From NCBI RefSeq assembly GCF_001280565.1, contig NZ_LGRO01000001.1:2852001-2916000 (forward strand): a DNA stretch of 64,000 nt. Direction: 5' to 3'. This stretch comes from Sulfobacillus thermosulfidooxidans (GTDB lineage: Bacteria > Bacillota > Sulfobacillia > Sulfobacillales > Sulfobacillaceae). The position numbers and the translations under genes are program-made. Positions 36,208 to 44,679 of the stretch are shown piece by piece. The notes beneath the pieces are model-generated. The model was not told the DNA's origin, made no database searches, and saw only the letters and a program-made list of their open reading frames with translations. Positions within the stretch are counted from its first letter, which is position 1, and each line of letters begins with the position of its first letter.

Positions 36208-37224
36208 GTGCCCGATCCGATAGTCCATGTGATATGGATTAATGCAGGCTTGAGCTGTGACGGCGATTCCGTAGGATTAACCGCGGCAACCCAGCCCAGC
36301 GTGGAAGATTTAGCGCTGGGATATTTGCCGGGAGTTCCTAATGTTCGCTTTCACTGGCCCTTAGTCGATTACGATAATGGGGATGAACTCATGGCATGGT
36401 GGTGGAAAGCCGCGAATGGTGAGCTCGACCCTTTTGTGTTAGTGGTTGAAGGTTCGATTCCCAATGAGAAGATTCATGCCGAAGGATATTGGGCGGCGAT
36501 GGGGAATAATCCCGAAACCGGTCAACCTATGACGACCAATGAATGGATTGATAAGCTGGCACCCAAAGCATGGGCGGTTTTGGCAGCCGGCACGTGCGCG
36601 AGTTATGGCGGTATCCATGCCATGCAAGGCAATCCTACGGGCGCTATGGGAATTGCGGATTATTTGGGATGGAATTGGCGATCGAAGGCGGGCGTACCCA
36701 TTGTGTGTGTGCCGGGATGCCCCATTCAACCTGATAACCTCTCCGAAACGATTCTTTACCTCCTCTATCAAGCCGCGGGATCTGCTCCCATGATTCCTCT
36801 TGACGATCAATTACGACCGCAATGGCTTTTTGGCCGGACAGTGCATCAGGGGTGTGATCGCGCTGGCTATTATGAGCAAGCCGATTTTGCCGCCGAATAT
36901 GGCTCACCCAAATGTATTGTCAAACTCGGATGCTGGGGTCCGGTTGTGAACTGCAATGTGCCCAAGCGAGGATGGATGGCGGGTATTGGGGGCTGTCCTA
37001 ACGTCGGAGGCATTTGTATCGGGTGTACCATGCCCGGCTTCCCGGACAAGTTTATGCCCTTTATGGACGAACCCCCTGGAGGAAAGATGTCGTCATCTGT
37101 CATCTCTCTCTACGGGAAATTGTTCCGGAATTTGCGTTCTGTCACCAATGACACGTTGAATCATGAACCGTCTTGGCGGCATGCCCGGGCTGAACTGACC
37201 ACAGGATATCAAAAAGTATGGTAA
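36208..37224 (+). CDS. hhyS: [NiFe] hydrogenase small subunit, group 1h type
   Basis: 338 residues from GTG 36208 (AAGGGGGGA upstream). No Tat signal peptide. The proximal-cluster motif reads INAGLSCDGDS: where most small subunits have CxxC, this has Cys17-x-x-Asp20, the Asp-ligated 4Fe-4S arrangement described for the oxygen-insensitive actinobacterial-type hydrogenase of Ralstonia. Further Fe-S ligands: GTCASYGG, VCVPGCPIQPDN, HQGCDRAGYYE, KLGCWGPVVNC, GGCPNVGGICIGCTMPGFPD. Together these mark the group 1h (former group 5) uptake enzyme that can use very low H2. First gene of the operon. Confidence 0.92.
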   Translation: MPDPIVHVIWINAGLSCDGDSVGLTAATQPSVEDLALGYLPGVPNVRFHWPLVDYDNGDELMAWWWKAANGELDPFVLVVEGSIPNEKIHAEGYWAAMGNNPETGQPMTTNEWIDKLAPKAWAVLAAGTCASYGGIHAMQGNPTGAMGIADYLGWNWRSKAGVPIVCVPGCPIQPDNLSETILYLLYQAAGSAPMIPLDDQLRPQWLFGRTVHQGCDRAGYYEQADFAAEYGSPKCIVKLGCWGPVVNCNVPKRGWMAGIGGCPNVGGICIGCTMPGFPDKFMPFMDEPPGGKMSSSVISLYGKLFRNLRSVTNDTLNHEPSWRHARAELTTGYQKVW

Positions 37225-37243
37225 TTGAAGGGAGGACAATGAT

Positions 37244-39055
37244 TTGGCTACAACGGAAGACAAAGTGAGCAGTCAACAGACAGGCACCAATGCGAAACTT
37301 GTCGAAATGGCGTGGGATCCGATTACCCGCATTGTCGGAAGCTTAGGGATATATACCAAAATCGACTTTGAGAACCGTGAAGTGGTGGAATGTCATAGTA
37401 CGTCTTCGATTTTTCGAGGCTACAGTATTTTCATGAAAGGCAAAGATCCCCGGGATGCCCATTTTATCACCAGTCGTATTTGTGGCATTTGTGGGGACAA
37501 TCATGCCACTTGCGCTGTTTATGCGCAAAATATGGCGTTTGGGGTCAAACCGCCATCGCTGGCCGAGTGGATTATCAATCTTGGAGAAGCTGCGGAATAT
37601 ATGTTTGACCACAACATCTTCCAAGAAAACTTGGTGGGTGTCGATTTTTGTGAGCAAATGGTCCGGGAAACCAACCCGAGTGTTTGGGCAAAAGCCCAAA
37701 AAACATCGGCTCCGCACGCTGATATTCATGGATACAAGACCATTGCCGATATCATGACGGCGCTCAATCCTTTTACGGGGGAATTATACCGCGAGGCGCT
37801 TCAGGTAAGCCGATACACCCGGGAGATGTTTATCTTAATGGAAGGTCGGCATGTTCATCCCTCCACGTTATATCCCGGTGGTGTGGGAACTGTGCCGACC
37901 ATCCAGTTATTTACCGACTACATGACAAGGCTCATGAAATACATCGACTTCATGAAGAAAATGGTTCCTCTTCATGATGACCTTTTTGATTTCTTCTACG
38001 AGGCATTGCCCGGCTATGAGGCCGTCGGGCAACGCCGGATTTTGCTCGGCTGTTGGGGCTCCTTCCAAGATCCCAATGCCTGCGATTACGATTATAAGCA
38101 TATGACCGACTGGGGCCGCAAGATGTTTGTGACGCCGGGTATCGTCGTCGACGGCAAACTCCTGACCACGGATTTGGTCGAAATTAATCTCGGGATGCGC
38201 ATTTTGTTGGGATCGTCCTATTATGGCAGTTGGGAAAATGAAGAACGCTTTGTGACCCATGATCCCTTAGGCAATCCCGTTGATAAGAATCACCCGTGGA
38301 ATCAAACCACGATTCCGAAGCCGCAAAAACGCGACTTTAACAAGAACTACAGTTGGGTGATGTCGCCCAGGTGGTATGACAAATCCTCGGGCGATCATCT
38401 CGCATTAGATACCGGGGGCGGGGCCATTGCTCGTTTATGGGCCACCGCACTCGCGGGACTTGTGGATATGGGGACGGTGAAAGCTACGGGTCACTCCGTC
38501 CAAATTAATTTCCCCAAGACGGCATCGTTTGGCGAAATGCAACTGGAATGGAAAATCCCGAAGTGGAGTAACGCGATTGAACGAGACCGAGCCCGCACGT
38601 ACTTCCAAGCCTATGCGGCAGGGGCGGCCCTATACTTCTTAGATCAAGCGATAGCTGAAGTAAGAGCTGGCCATACCACGGTATGGGAACCTTTCAAAGT
38701 GCCAGAAGAGGCTATCGGCTGCGGATTCCATGAAGCTGTGCGGGGCGTGCTGTCGCATCATGTCGTCATTCGTGACGGGAAAATTGCGAACTATCACCCC
38801 TATCCTCCCACGCCCTGGAATGCCAATCCCCGGGACATTTACGGGACTCCGGGACCGTATGAAGATGCGGTGCAAGGCACACCCATTTTCGAAGAAAATG
38901 GACCGGATTCTTTCAAAGGCATAGATATTATGCGCGCTGTCCGGAGCTTTGATCCCTGTTTGCCTTGTGGCGTGCATATGTATGTGGGCAATGGCAAAAC
39001 CGTTGAGGTGAATCATTCTCCCACTTATGGTGTCGGCTGTGCCCCTGGAGAGTAA
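37244..39055 (+). CDS. hhyL: [NiFe] hydrogenase large subunit, group 1h type
   Basis: 603 residues from TTG 37244 (GGGAGG upstream). The two Ni-Fe site motifs are intact: L1 RICGICGDNHATC near residue 80 and L2 FDPCLPCGVHMYVG at the end. A C-terminal extension of about 20 residues follows L2 (ending SPTYGVGCAPGE); the endopeptidase encoded at 50571 presumably trims it. EMAWDPITRIVGSLGIYTKI and SSIFRGYSIFMKGKDPRDAH are typical of the group 1h branch. Oxidises H2 and passes electrons to the small subunit. Confidence 0.93.
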   Translation: MATTEDKVSSQQTGTNAKLVEMAWDPITRIVGSLGIYTKIDFENREVVECHSTSSIFRGYSIFMKGKDPRDAHFITSRICGICGDNHATCAVYAQNMAFGVKPPSLAEWIINLGEAAEYMFDHNIFQENLVGVDFCEQMVRETNPSVWAKAQKTSAPHADIHGYKTIADIMTALNPFTGELYREALQVSRYTREMFILMEGRHVHPSTLYPGGVGTVPTIQLFTDYMTRLMKYIDFMKKMVPLHDDLFDFFYEALPGYEAVGQRRILLGCWGSFQDPNACDYDYKHMTDWGRKMFVTPGIVVDGKLLTTDLVEINLGMRILLGSSYYGSWENEERFVTHDPLGNPVDKNHPWNQTTIPKPQKRDFNKNYSWVMSPRWYDKSSGDHLALDTGGGAIARLWATALAGLVDMGTVKATGHSVQINFPKTASFGEMQLEWKIPKWSNAIERDRARTYFQAYAAGAALYFLDQAIAEVRAGHTTVWEPFKVPEEAIGCGFHEAVRGVLSHHVVIRDGKIANYHPYPPTPWNANPRDIYGTPGPYEDAVQGTPIFEENGPDSFKGIDIMRAVRSFDPCLPCGVHMYVGNGKTVEVNHSPTYGVGCAPGE

Positions 39056-39140
39056 AAGCTCCCAGGATTTTTCTCACGGCATCACGCTATAGCTCAGATT
39101 GAAGGGACATGAGACATATCACGGAGAAGGAGGTGCGCAC

Positions 39141-39254
39141 ATGATCCAAATGATGTTCACGCTCGCGTTTTTAGCGCTCGTGATATGGCTAGGGAAACTC
39201 ATTTTGCAGTCATTACCGGATATGCAACGTTATGTGCGAATGCGCAATATGTAG
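39141..39254 (+). CDS. 37-aa single-span membrane protein (DUF6893-like)
   Basis: ATG 39141 has an excellent AGGAGGTG site 6-8 bases upstream, yet the gene is only 37 codons and easily missed. The peptide has one hydrophobic helix (MFTLAFLALVIWLGKLIL) followed by LPDMQRYVRMRNM, which resembles the LPDIRRYxRxRxM ending I remember for the small DUF6893 proteins beside group 1h hydrogenases. It may anchor the signal-less soluble hydrogenase to the membrane or link it to the quinone pool; that role is inferred. Sits 85 bases after hhyL, 41 before hypF. Confidence 0.75.
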   Translation: MIQMMFTLAFLALVIWLGKLILQSLPDMQRYVRMRNM

Positions 39255-39295
39255 CTCATGAAAACGGTTAAAGACGGAGTGAGGGGAGCGAGCCG

Positions 39296-41608
39296 ATGGA
39301 AGCGTATCCTGACGATCTCTTTACAGAAAGGCGACGTCTACGTATTGCCGGATTTGTGCAAGGCGTGGGATTTCGACCCTTTGTCTACCGGGCAGCCCAA
39401 CACTTAGGACTTACCGGCTGGATTTACAATGATAGTCAAGGGGTGTGCATTGAGGTCCAAGGGCCTTCATGGGCCCTGCAGCGTTTCCACGAACACTTGC
39501 TTTCTAAGACTCCGCCTTTAGCCCGTATTGACCACATTGAGGAAGATCCTGTCGCCATTCAAGTGGGAGAGCAGGACTTCGTCATTCAGCAAAGTGTCCA
39601 GGGAAAAGATCCCTTAGCATTGGTAAGACCGGATGCCTGTGTCTGCCCCGAATGTCTTCAAGAGATGCATAATCCTAAAGACCGCCGTTATCGCTATCCC
39701 TTTATTAATTGTACGAATTGTGGGCCCCGTTACACGATTATTCAAGGTGTTCCTTATGACCGGGCCATGACGACGATGGCAGGTTTTGTGATGTGTCCCG
39801 AATGCCAAAGGGAGTATGACGATCCTTTGGACCGCCGTTTTCATGCTCAACCGAATGCGTGTCCCCGTTGTGGTCCGCAGGTGGTCTTTGAGAGGGAACA
39901 AGAAATTTCTGGCGATCCTTTTCGACTATGGGCTGAAGCCATTTTGTCAGGCCAAATCGTCGCTGTCAAAGGTTTAGGAGGCTATCATTTAGCCTGCAAC
40001 CCGTTTGATGAGCAGGCTGTAAAGCGCTTACGTCAGCGCAAGCGGCGTTACGGCAAGCCCTTTGCGGTAATGGCGAAAGATCTTGAGGTGGTTGAGCGTT
40101 TGTGCCACGTCAGCGCCAGCGAAAAAGCGTTATTAGCGTCGGTCGAACGGCCTATTGTGTTATTGCAGCGGTTGGACTTCGGGTTGCTAAGCCAAGATGT
40201 GGCCGGTGCTTATCGAACTTTAGGTGTCATGCTGCCTTATACCCCACTGCACGTCTTGTTACTAGAGGCGTTAGACGGTCTGTTGCCATTACCTGTGGTT
40301 GTGATGACCAGCGGCAATTTCAGTGACGAGCCCATTGTCACCGATAACGCGGAAGCCAAAGACAGGCTCAAAACCGTGGCTGATGCTTTTGTCCATCATA
40401 ACCGACCTATCTATATCCGCTGTGACGATTCCATTGTGAAGTTAGCCGCAGACAATCATCCTCAACTATTACGGCGTTCACGGGGATACGTGCCAGACAT
40501 TATTGAAAGTGACATCCAAGGTCCCCCTCTTCTGGCTGTCGGTGGCGAACTCAAGAATACCTTTGCGTTTTACCAACAGGGCAAAGTCTATTTGAGCCAT
40601 CATTTGGGTGATCTGGAAAATATGAAGGCTTATGAAGCCTTTGAGCAAGGCATTCAGCATTTTCAGCGTCTGTTTGATTTGAAGCCTAAATATGTTGTGC
40701 ATGACTTGCATCCGGGCTACTTGTCAACGACTTTTGCCCAACAAATGGGTCTACCGACCATTGCCGTCCAGCATCATCATGCCCACGTTGCTAGTGTCAT
40801 GATGGAACATCATGTAGATGGTCCCGTCATAGGACTAGCCTTCGATGGGACCGGATATGGTCCGGACAAAACCATTTGGGGTGGAGAAGTGCTATTAGCT
40901 ACTTTATCCGGATTTGAGCGTGTAGCATCTTTAAAACCAATGCCTTTGATTGGAGGCGACCGGGCGATTAAAGAACCGTGGCGCATAGCGTCAGCACTGT
41001 TAGCTCAAATCTTTACCCGGGACAATTATCCAGAAGACCTGGCCGTGATTCAGCAAATTGGCGCTCCATGGTGGCAGGTTGATGCCTTGGCGAGAAAAAC
41101 TCACTCTTCTTTTTCTGTCTTAACATCGAGTATGGGCCGGTTATTTGATGCCGCGGGTGTCCTTATGGGGTTAGGGCCTAGGGCCAGCTATGAAGGAGAA
41201 GTGGCGATTATGTGCGAGATGGCTGTGCAAGACGAAGACGTTTCTTCTTATCCCTATGCCATTTTATGTGAAAGTCCTGGCCATTGGCGCATGGATCCAA
41301 TACCCATGATTCAAGAACTCTTGATCGATATCACCCGCCGGGAATCTTTATCTTTCATGGCGACCCGCTTTCATCAGACCATCGCTGACATGGCGGCTGA
41401 TACGGCCGATCTCGTCCATCACTATTACGGAATCGATCAGGTAGTGCTAACTGGGGGTGTCTGGCAAAACCAAGTGTTGACACGCCTTACCTTAAACCAC
41501 TTACAGGAAAGAGGATTAAAAGTGTATCTCAACCACATCGTTCCCCCCAATGACGGTGGATTAGCATTAGGACAAATTGGCATTGGGTGCATGATGGCCC
41601 GTAATTAA
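39296..41608 (+). CDS. hypF: Carbamoyltransferase HypF
   Basis: 770 residues, full length. Domains in order: acylphosphatase-like (RLRIAGFVQGVGFRPFVYRA), two zinc-finger units (CVCPECL, CTNCGP; CPECQ, CPRCGP), YrdC-like ATP domain (KGLGGYHLACNPFDEQAV), and Kae1-like carbamoyltransferase domain with the metal motif HHHAHVASVMMEH. It makes carbamoyl-adenylate from carbamoyl phosphate and loads it on HypE for CN ligand synthesis. ATG 39296 follows GAGGGGAG. Confidence 0.95.
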   Translation: MEAYPDDLFTERRRLRIAGFVQGVGFRPFVYRAAQHLGLTGWIYNDSQGVCIEVQGPSWALQRFHEHLLSKTPPLARIDHIEEDPVAIQVGEQDFVIQQSVQGKDPLALVRPDACVCPECLQEMHNPKDRRYRYPFINCTNCGPRYTIIQGVPYDRAMTTMAGFVMCPECQREYDDPLDRRFHAQPNACPRCGPQVVFEREQEISGDPFRLWAEAILSGQIVAVKGLGGYHLACNPFDEQAVKRLRQRKRRYGKPFAVMAKDLEVVERLCHVSASEKALLASVERPIVLLQRLDFGLLSQDVAGAYRTLGVMLPYTPLHVLLLEALDGLLPLPVVVMTSGNFSDEPIVTDNAEAKDRLKTVADAFVHHNRPIYIRCDDSIVKLAADNHPQLLRRSRGYVPDIIESDIQGPPLLAVGGELKNTFAFYQQGKVYLSHHLGDLENMKAYEAFEQGIQHFQRLFDLKPKYVVHDLHPGYLSTTFAQQMGLPTIAVQHHHAHVASVMMEHHVDGPVIGLAFDGTGYGPDKTIWGGEVLLATLSGFERVASLKPMPLIGGDRAIKEPWRIASALLAQIFTRDNYPEDLAVIQQIGAPWWQVDALARKTHSSFSVLTSSMGRLFDAAGVLMGLGPRASYEGEVAIMCEMAVQDEDVSSYPYAILCESPGHWRMDPIPMIQELLIDITRRESLSFMATRFHQTIADMAADTADLVHHYYGIDQVVLTGGVWQNQVLTRLTLNHLQERGLKVYLNHIVPPNDGGLALGQIGIGCMMARN

Positions 41609-41655
41609 CAGCGCAAGACAGAAATACAGGCAAATGTAAAGAGGAGGAATGGGTG

Positions 41656-41928
41656 ATGTGTTTAGCAATTCCTGGGCGGGTTACGGAGATTGTTGACCGG
41701 GAACGAGACATTGCCAAAGTCGATGTGACCGGGATTAAACGCAATGTGAGTATTACGCTATTAAAGTCATTGGGGATTGAACCCGGAGACTGGGTCCTCG
41801 TTCACGTCGGATTTGCCATGAGCAAAATTGATGAGCAAGAAGCCCAAGAAACATTAGCGATGCTGCAAGAATTGGGAACGTCACTCGATGATGAATTTGA
41901 TTTGTGGGATACCTCGCAAATTGAATAA
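41656..41928 (+). CDS. hypC: Hydrogenase maturation chaperone HypC
   Basis: 90 residues. The start is ATG 41656 rather than the GTG three bases earlier because HypC needs Met-Cys at the N-terminus (MCLAIPGRVTEI); GAGGAGG lies 8 bases upstream. Cys2 shuttles the Fe(CN)2CO unit from HypD to the large subunit. Length and the IKRNVSITLL/GDWVLVHVGFAM pattern are standard for HypC. Confidence 0.95.
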   Translation: MCLAIPGRVTEIVDRERDIAKVDVTGIKRNVSITLLKSLGIEPGDWVLVHVGFAMSKIDEQEAQETLAMLQELGTSLDDEFDLWDTSQIE

Positions 41929-41959
41929 ACCCTCAAGGGTTCCGTGATGAGGTGAGACC

Positions 41960-42544
41960 ATGATGACCGACCAGGAATTAGACGCGATAGTGGATCGGTA
42001 CTTTAACGAGTCCGAGAGGATTGCTCAAGCCTTTTTTGACAAGGAATCGGAGCGCCTTGCCCATGCTTGTTATCAAATGGCCCGACGATTTCATCATCAG
42101 GGAAGGATTTGGACATTTGGTGACGGCTTTTGGACCACTGATGCTCAACATGTCGCGGTGGAATTTGTGCATCCGGCGATTGTGGGAAATAAGGCGTTGC
42201 CGGGCATTTCCCTGAGCAATAACAATGCCTTACTCACCAGTCCGGATTCGGATATGAAATACGCGTATGGGCTAAAACGCTTGGCAAAATCCCAGGATAT
42301 CGCGCTGGGTTTTTCCACAGATGGGCAAACTCGATCGATTTTGCAAGGACTTGCCCAAGCTAAAGCGATGGGGATGTTGACGTTGGGGTTATCGGGTGCA
42401 CCGGGATTTAAGGAGTCGTCGGCCGACTTTATTTTCACGGTTAATAGCCCTGATCCGTTATTAATTCAAGAGACCCATGAACTCGTATGCCACGTGTTTT
42501 ACGAACTGGTGCATGTGTTTTTGGATCAGGAGGTGCTGTTATGA
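41960..42544 (+). CDS. SIS-domain protein (GmhA-like), hydrogenase-linked
   Basis: 194 residues. A single sugar-isomerase fold related to phosphoheptose isomerase, but the phosphate loop is altered: WTFGDGFWTTDAQHVAVEF instead of the usual GNGGSxADAxH. The second half keeps LGFSTDGQTRSILQGLAQAKA and a typical GLSG loop. It ends with ATGA overlapping the next gene. SIS proteins occur in actinobacterial-type hydrogenase clusters, as I recall, without an agreed function; carrying the degenerate loop it may bind rather than isomerise. Confidence 0.8.
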   Translation: MMTDQELDAIVDRYFNESERIAQAFFDKESERLAHACYQMARRFHHQGRIWTFGDGFWTTDAQHVAVEFVHPAIVGNKALPGISLSNNNALLTSPDSDMKYAYGLKRLAKSQDIALGFSTDGQTRSILQGLAQAKAMGMLTLGLSGAPGFKESSADFIFTVNSPDPLLIQETHELVCHVFYELVHVFLDQEVLL

Positions 42545-42798
42545 ACTCTTCCTCACCTCTATTTGTGGCAGTTCCAGGACTGCCGATTTACGAGGCTCAT
42601 TGTGTGACCTGTTCTGATGAATTGCAGAAATTTCGCGTGGTTGCGATTGATACCGATCAATGGATAGCCCACGTGAGGGGAGACAACGAAGACATCTGGA
42701 TAGATATCACCTTTGTTCCCGATCTTCAAGTGGGCGATGACGTGTTATGCCATGGGGGTACTGCCCTGGCTAAAGTGACAGAAGGGAATGACAAGTGA
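42541..42798 (+). CDS. Second HypC/HupF-like chaperone
   Basis: 85 residues from ATG 42541, overlapping the SIS gene stop by 4 bases; the longer open frame starts inside that gene. The family pattern is shifted inward: AHCVTCSDELQKFRVVAID, then VGDDVLCHGGTALAKV, matching the HypC/HybG/HupF fold with CxxCSD in place of the N-terminal Met-Cys. It may be a chaperone specific to the group 1h large subunit or for another step, acting beside the canonical HypC at 41656. Confidence 0.8.
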   Translation: MNSSSPLFVAVPGLPIYEAHCVTCSDELQKFRVVAIDTDQWIAHVRGDNEDIWIDITFVPDLQVGDDVLCHGGTALAKVTEGNDK

Positions 42799-43481
42799 TG
42801 AGCCAGTCTCAATCCGGTTCGGAATTTGATCAGTTATTTTATCCAGGGTTGTTTGCCAGTCCCAAGACTTCCGTGAATGTCGCCGACGTTTTGCAGCAGG
42901 TCACGATGTCTACTCGGCAAAAATGCCAAGAGACAATCGCCTTACGCCGCGAAATTCATCAAAATGCCCATCATCAACTGGTTACGGCGGCTAAAGCTAT
43001 GGCCGAGCGTTTTGCTCAAGGTGCTATGTTGCTAGCCATGGGCAATGGCGGCAGTAGTACCGATTGTCAAGATCTGGTGGCGGATTTTATGGATCTTGAC
43101 AAATCATCCGGGCTGTCTTTGCCGGTATTGGCGTTGACCCATGATGTGGCTGCGATGACTGCGATCGCTAATGATGTGGGTTTTGAGAATGTGTTTGTCC
43201 GCCAGGTGATTGCTTTCGGGAAACCCGGGGATATCGCGATGGGATTTTCCACAAGTGGTAATTCAGAAAATGTCGTGTTGGGTCTGGCTCAAGCCAAGCG
43301 TCAAGGTCTCTTAACCATCGCCATTTCGGGGTATGATGGCGGGAAACTTGCCCAGAATGCGGCCATTGACTACTGCTTTGTTGCCCGCAATGAACACACA
43401 CCGCGTATCCAAGAAGGACAAGCGACCATTGCCCACATTCTTGTCCGACTCGTCAAAGCCCTCATGACATCAAGGTCCTAG
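42798..43481 (+). CDS. SIS-domain phosphoheptose isomerase-like protein
   Basis: 227 residues from ATG 42798, whose start overlaps the preceding TGA (TGATG). Unlike its neighbour at 41960 it has the intact GmhA loop AMGNGGSSTDCQDLVADFMD and GFSTSGNSENVVLGL. GmhA converts sedoheptulose-7-phosphate to heptose-7-phosphate for surface glycans, but position inside a hyp operon and an extra ~60-residue N-terminus argue for a hydrogenase-related role. Both SIS proteins could form a mixed oligomer. Confidence 0.82.
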   Translation: MSQSQSGSEFDQLFYPGLFASPKTSVNVADVLQQVTMSTRQKCQETIALRREIHQNAHHQLVTAAKAMAERFAQGAMLLAMGNGGSSTDCQDLVADFMDLDKSSGLSLPVLALTHDVAAMTAIANDVGFENVFVRQVIAFGKPGDIAMGFSTSGNSENVVLGLAQAKRQGLLTIAISGYDGGKLAQNAAIDYCFVARNEHTPRIQEGQATIAHILVRLVKALMTSRS

Positions 43482-43496
43482 GAAGGGAGTGGTTTG

Positions 43497-44621
43497 ATGC
43501 AATTTATTGATGAATACCGAGACGAAGAATTATCCAAGAAAACTGCGAATGAAATTGCGCGATTGGCCAAAGGGCGCGACATCAAAATCATGGAAGTCTG
43601 CGGGGGGCATACGCATACGATTTTTAAGCATGGCATTGAAGATTTATTGCCGCCAAACGTCGATTTAGTGCATGGGCCAGGATGCCCAGTTTGTGTTCTG
43701 CCTATGGGCCGAGTCGATGATGCCATGGCCATTGCCAGCCAGCCCGATGTCATATTTACCACCTTTGGCGACATGATGCGGGTGCCGGGTTCTCATGGCA
43801 GCCTTTTGGATATCAAGGCTGATGGTGCCGATGTCCGCTTTGTGTACTCGCCCTTAGATGCGCTTAAGATTGCCAAACAACATCCGGACAAAGAGGTTGT
43901 TTTCTTTGCCGTGGGTATGGAAACCACCGCGCCGTCCACTGCGGCCACATTGTTACGCGCCAAAGCTGAAGGCATTAAGAACTTTTCGGTGTTTTGCAAC
44001 CACGTTTTGATTATCCCGGCGTTGAAATCACTACTGGATTCTCCCGATCTTCGGCTTGATGGATTTTTAGGCCCGGGACATGTCAGCATGGTGGTGGGTA
44101 TGCGTCCTTATGAATTTGTGGCACGTGATTATCACAAGCCCGTAGTCATTGCCGGATTTGAACCCCTCGATATTATCCAGTCAATTTATATGGTGGTGAA
44201 ACAGATTGCCGAAGACCGGGCCGAGGTAGAAAACCAGTATACACGCGTGGTGCGTCCGGAAGGCAATGTCATGGCCCAAAAAGCGATGGCCGAAACCATG
44301 GAACTGCGGCCGTTTTTTGAATGGCGAGGGCTTGGGTTCATTAATTACAGTGCATTTCGCTTGCGGGATGCATTTCGGGACTGGGACGCGGAAATCAAGT
44401 TTCATGTTCCTGGTGTCCGCGTTGCGGATCCCAAGGCGTGCCAATGCGGTGAGGTCCTCAAAGGAGTCATCAAACCGTGGCAGTGTAAAGTGTTCGGCAC
44501 GGCGTGTACGCCTGAGACACCCATTGGCACATGCATGGTCTCTCCCGAAGGGGCTTGTGCCGCGTATTACAACTATGGCCGATTTTCCATGGCCCAAGAA
44601 CGCAAAAATTTATCGTGGTGA
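43497..44621 (+). CDS. hypD: Hydrogenase maturation protein HypD
   Basis: 374 residues from ATG 43497 (GGAAGGGAG upstream). Hallmarks: MEVCGGHTHTIFKHG, VHGPGCPVCVLPMG, FCNHVLIIPAL, and C-terminal Fe-S ligands CQCGEVLKG...KVFGTACTPETPIGTCM (shown in pieces). HypD, with HypC, is the scaffold where the iron receives CN and CO before insertion in the large subunit. Normal length. Confidence 0.95.
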   Translation: MQFIDEYRDEELSKKTANEIARLAKGRDIKIMEVCGGHTHTIFKHGIEDLLPPNVDLVHGPGCPVCVLPMGRVDDAMAIASQPDVIFTTFGDMMRVPGSHGSLLDIKADGADVRFVYSPLDALKIAKQHPDKEVVFFAVGMETTAPSTAATLLRAKAEGIKNFSVFCNHVLIIPALKSLLDSPDLRLDGFLGPGHVSMVVGMRPYEFVARDYHKPVVIAGFEPLDIIQSIYMVVKQIAEDRAEVENQYTRVVRPEGNVMAQKAMAETMELRPFFEWRGLGFINYSAFRLRDAFRDWDAEIKFHVPGVRVADPKACQCGEVLKGVIKPWQCKVFGTACTPETPIGTCMVSPEGACAAYYNYGRFSMAQERKNLSW

Positions 44622-44679
44622 TGCCTTGACCGGCTTGTGATAAGGCGACTAGAACCTCAGTACGGAGGAGGAAACAAAC

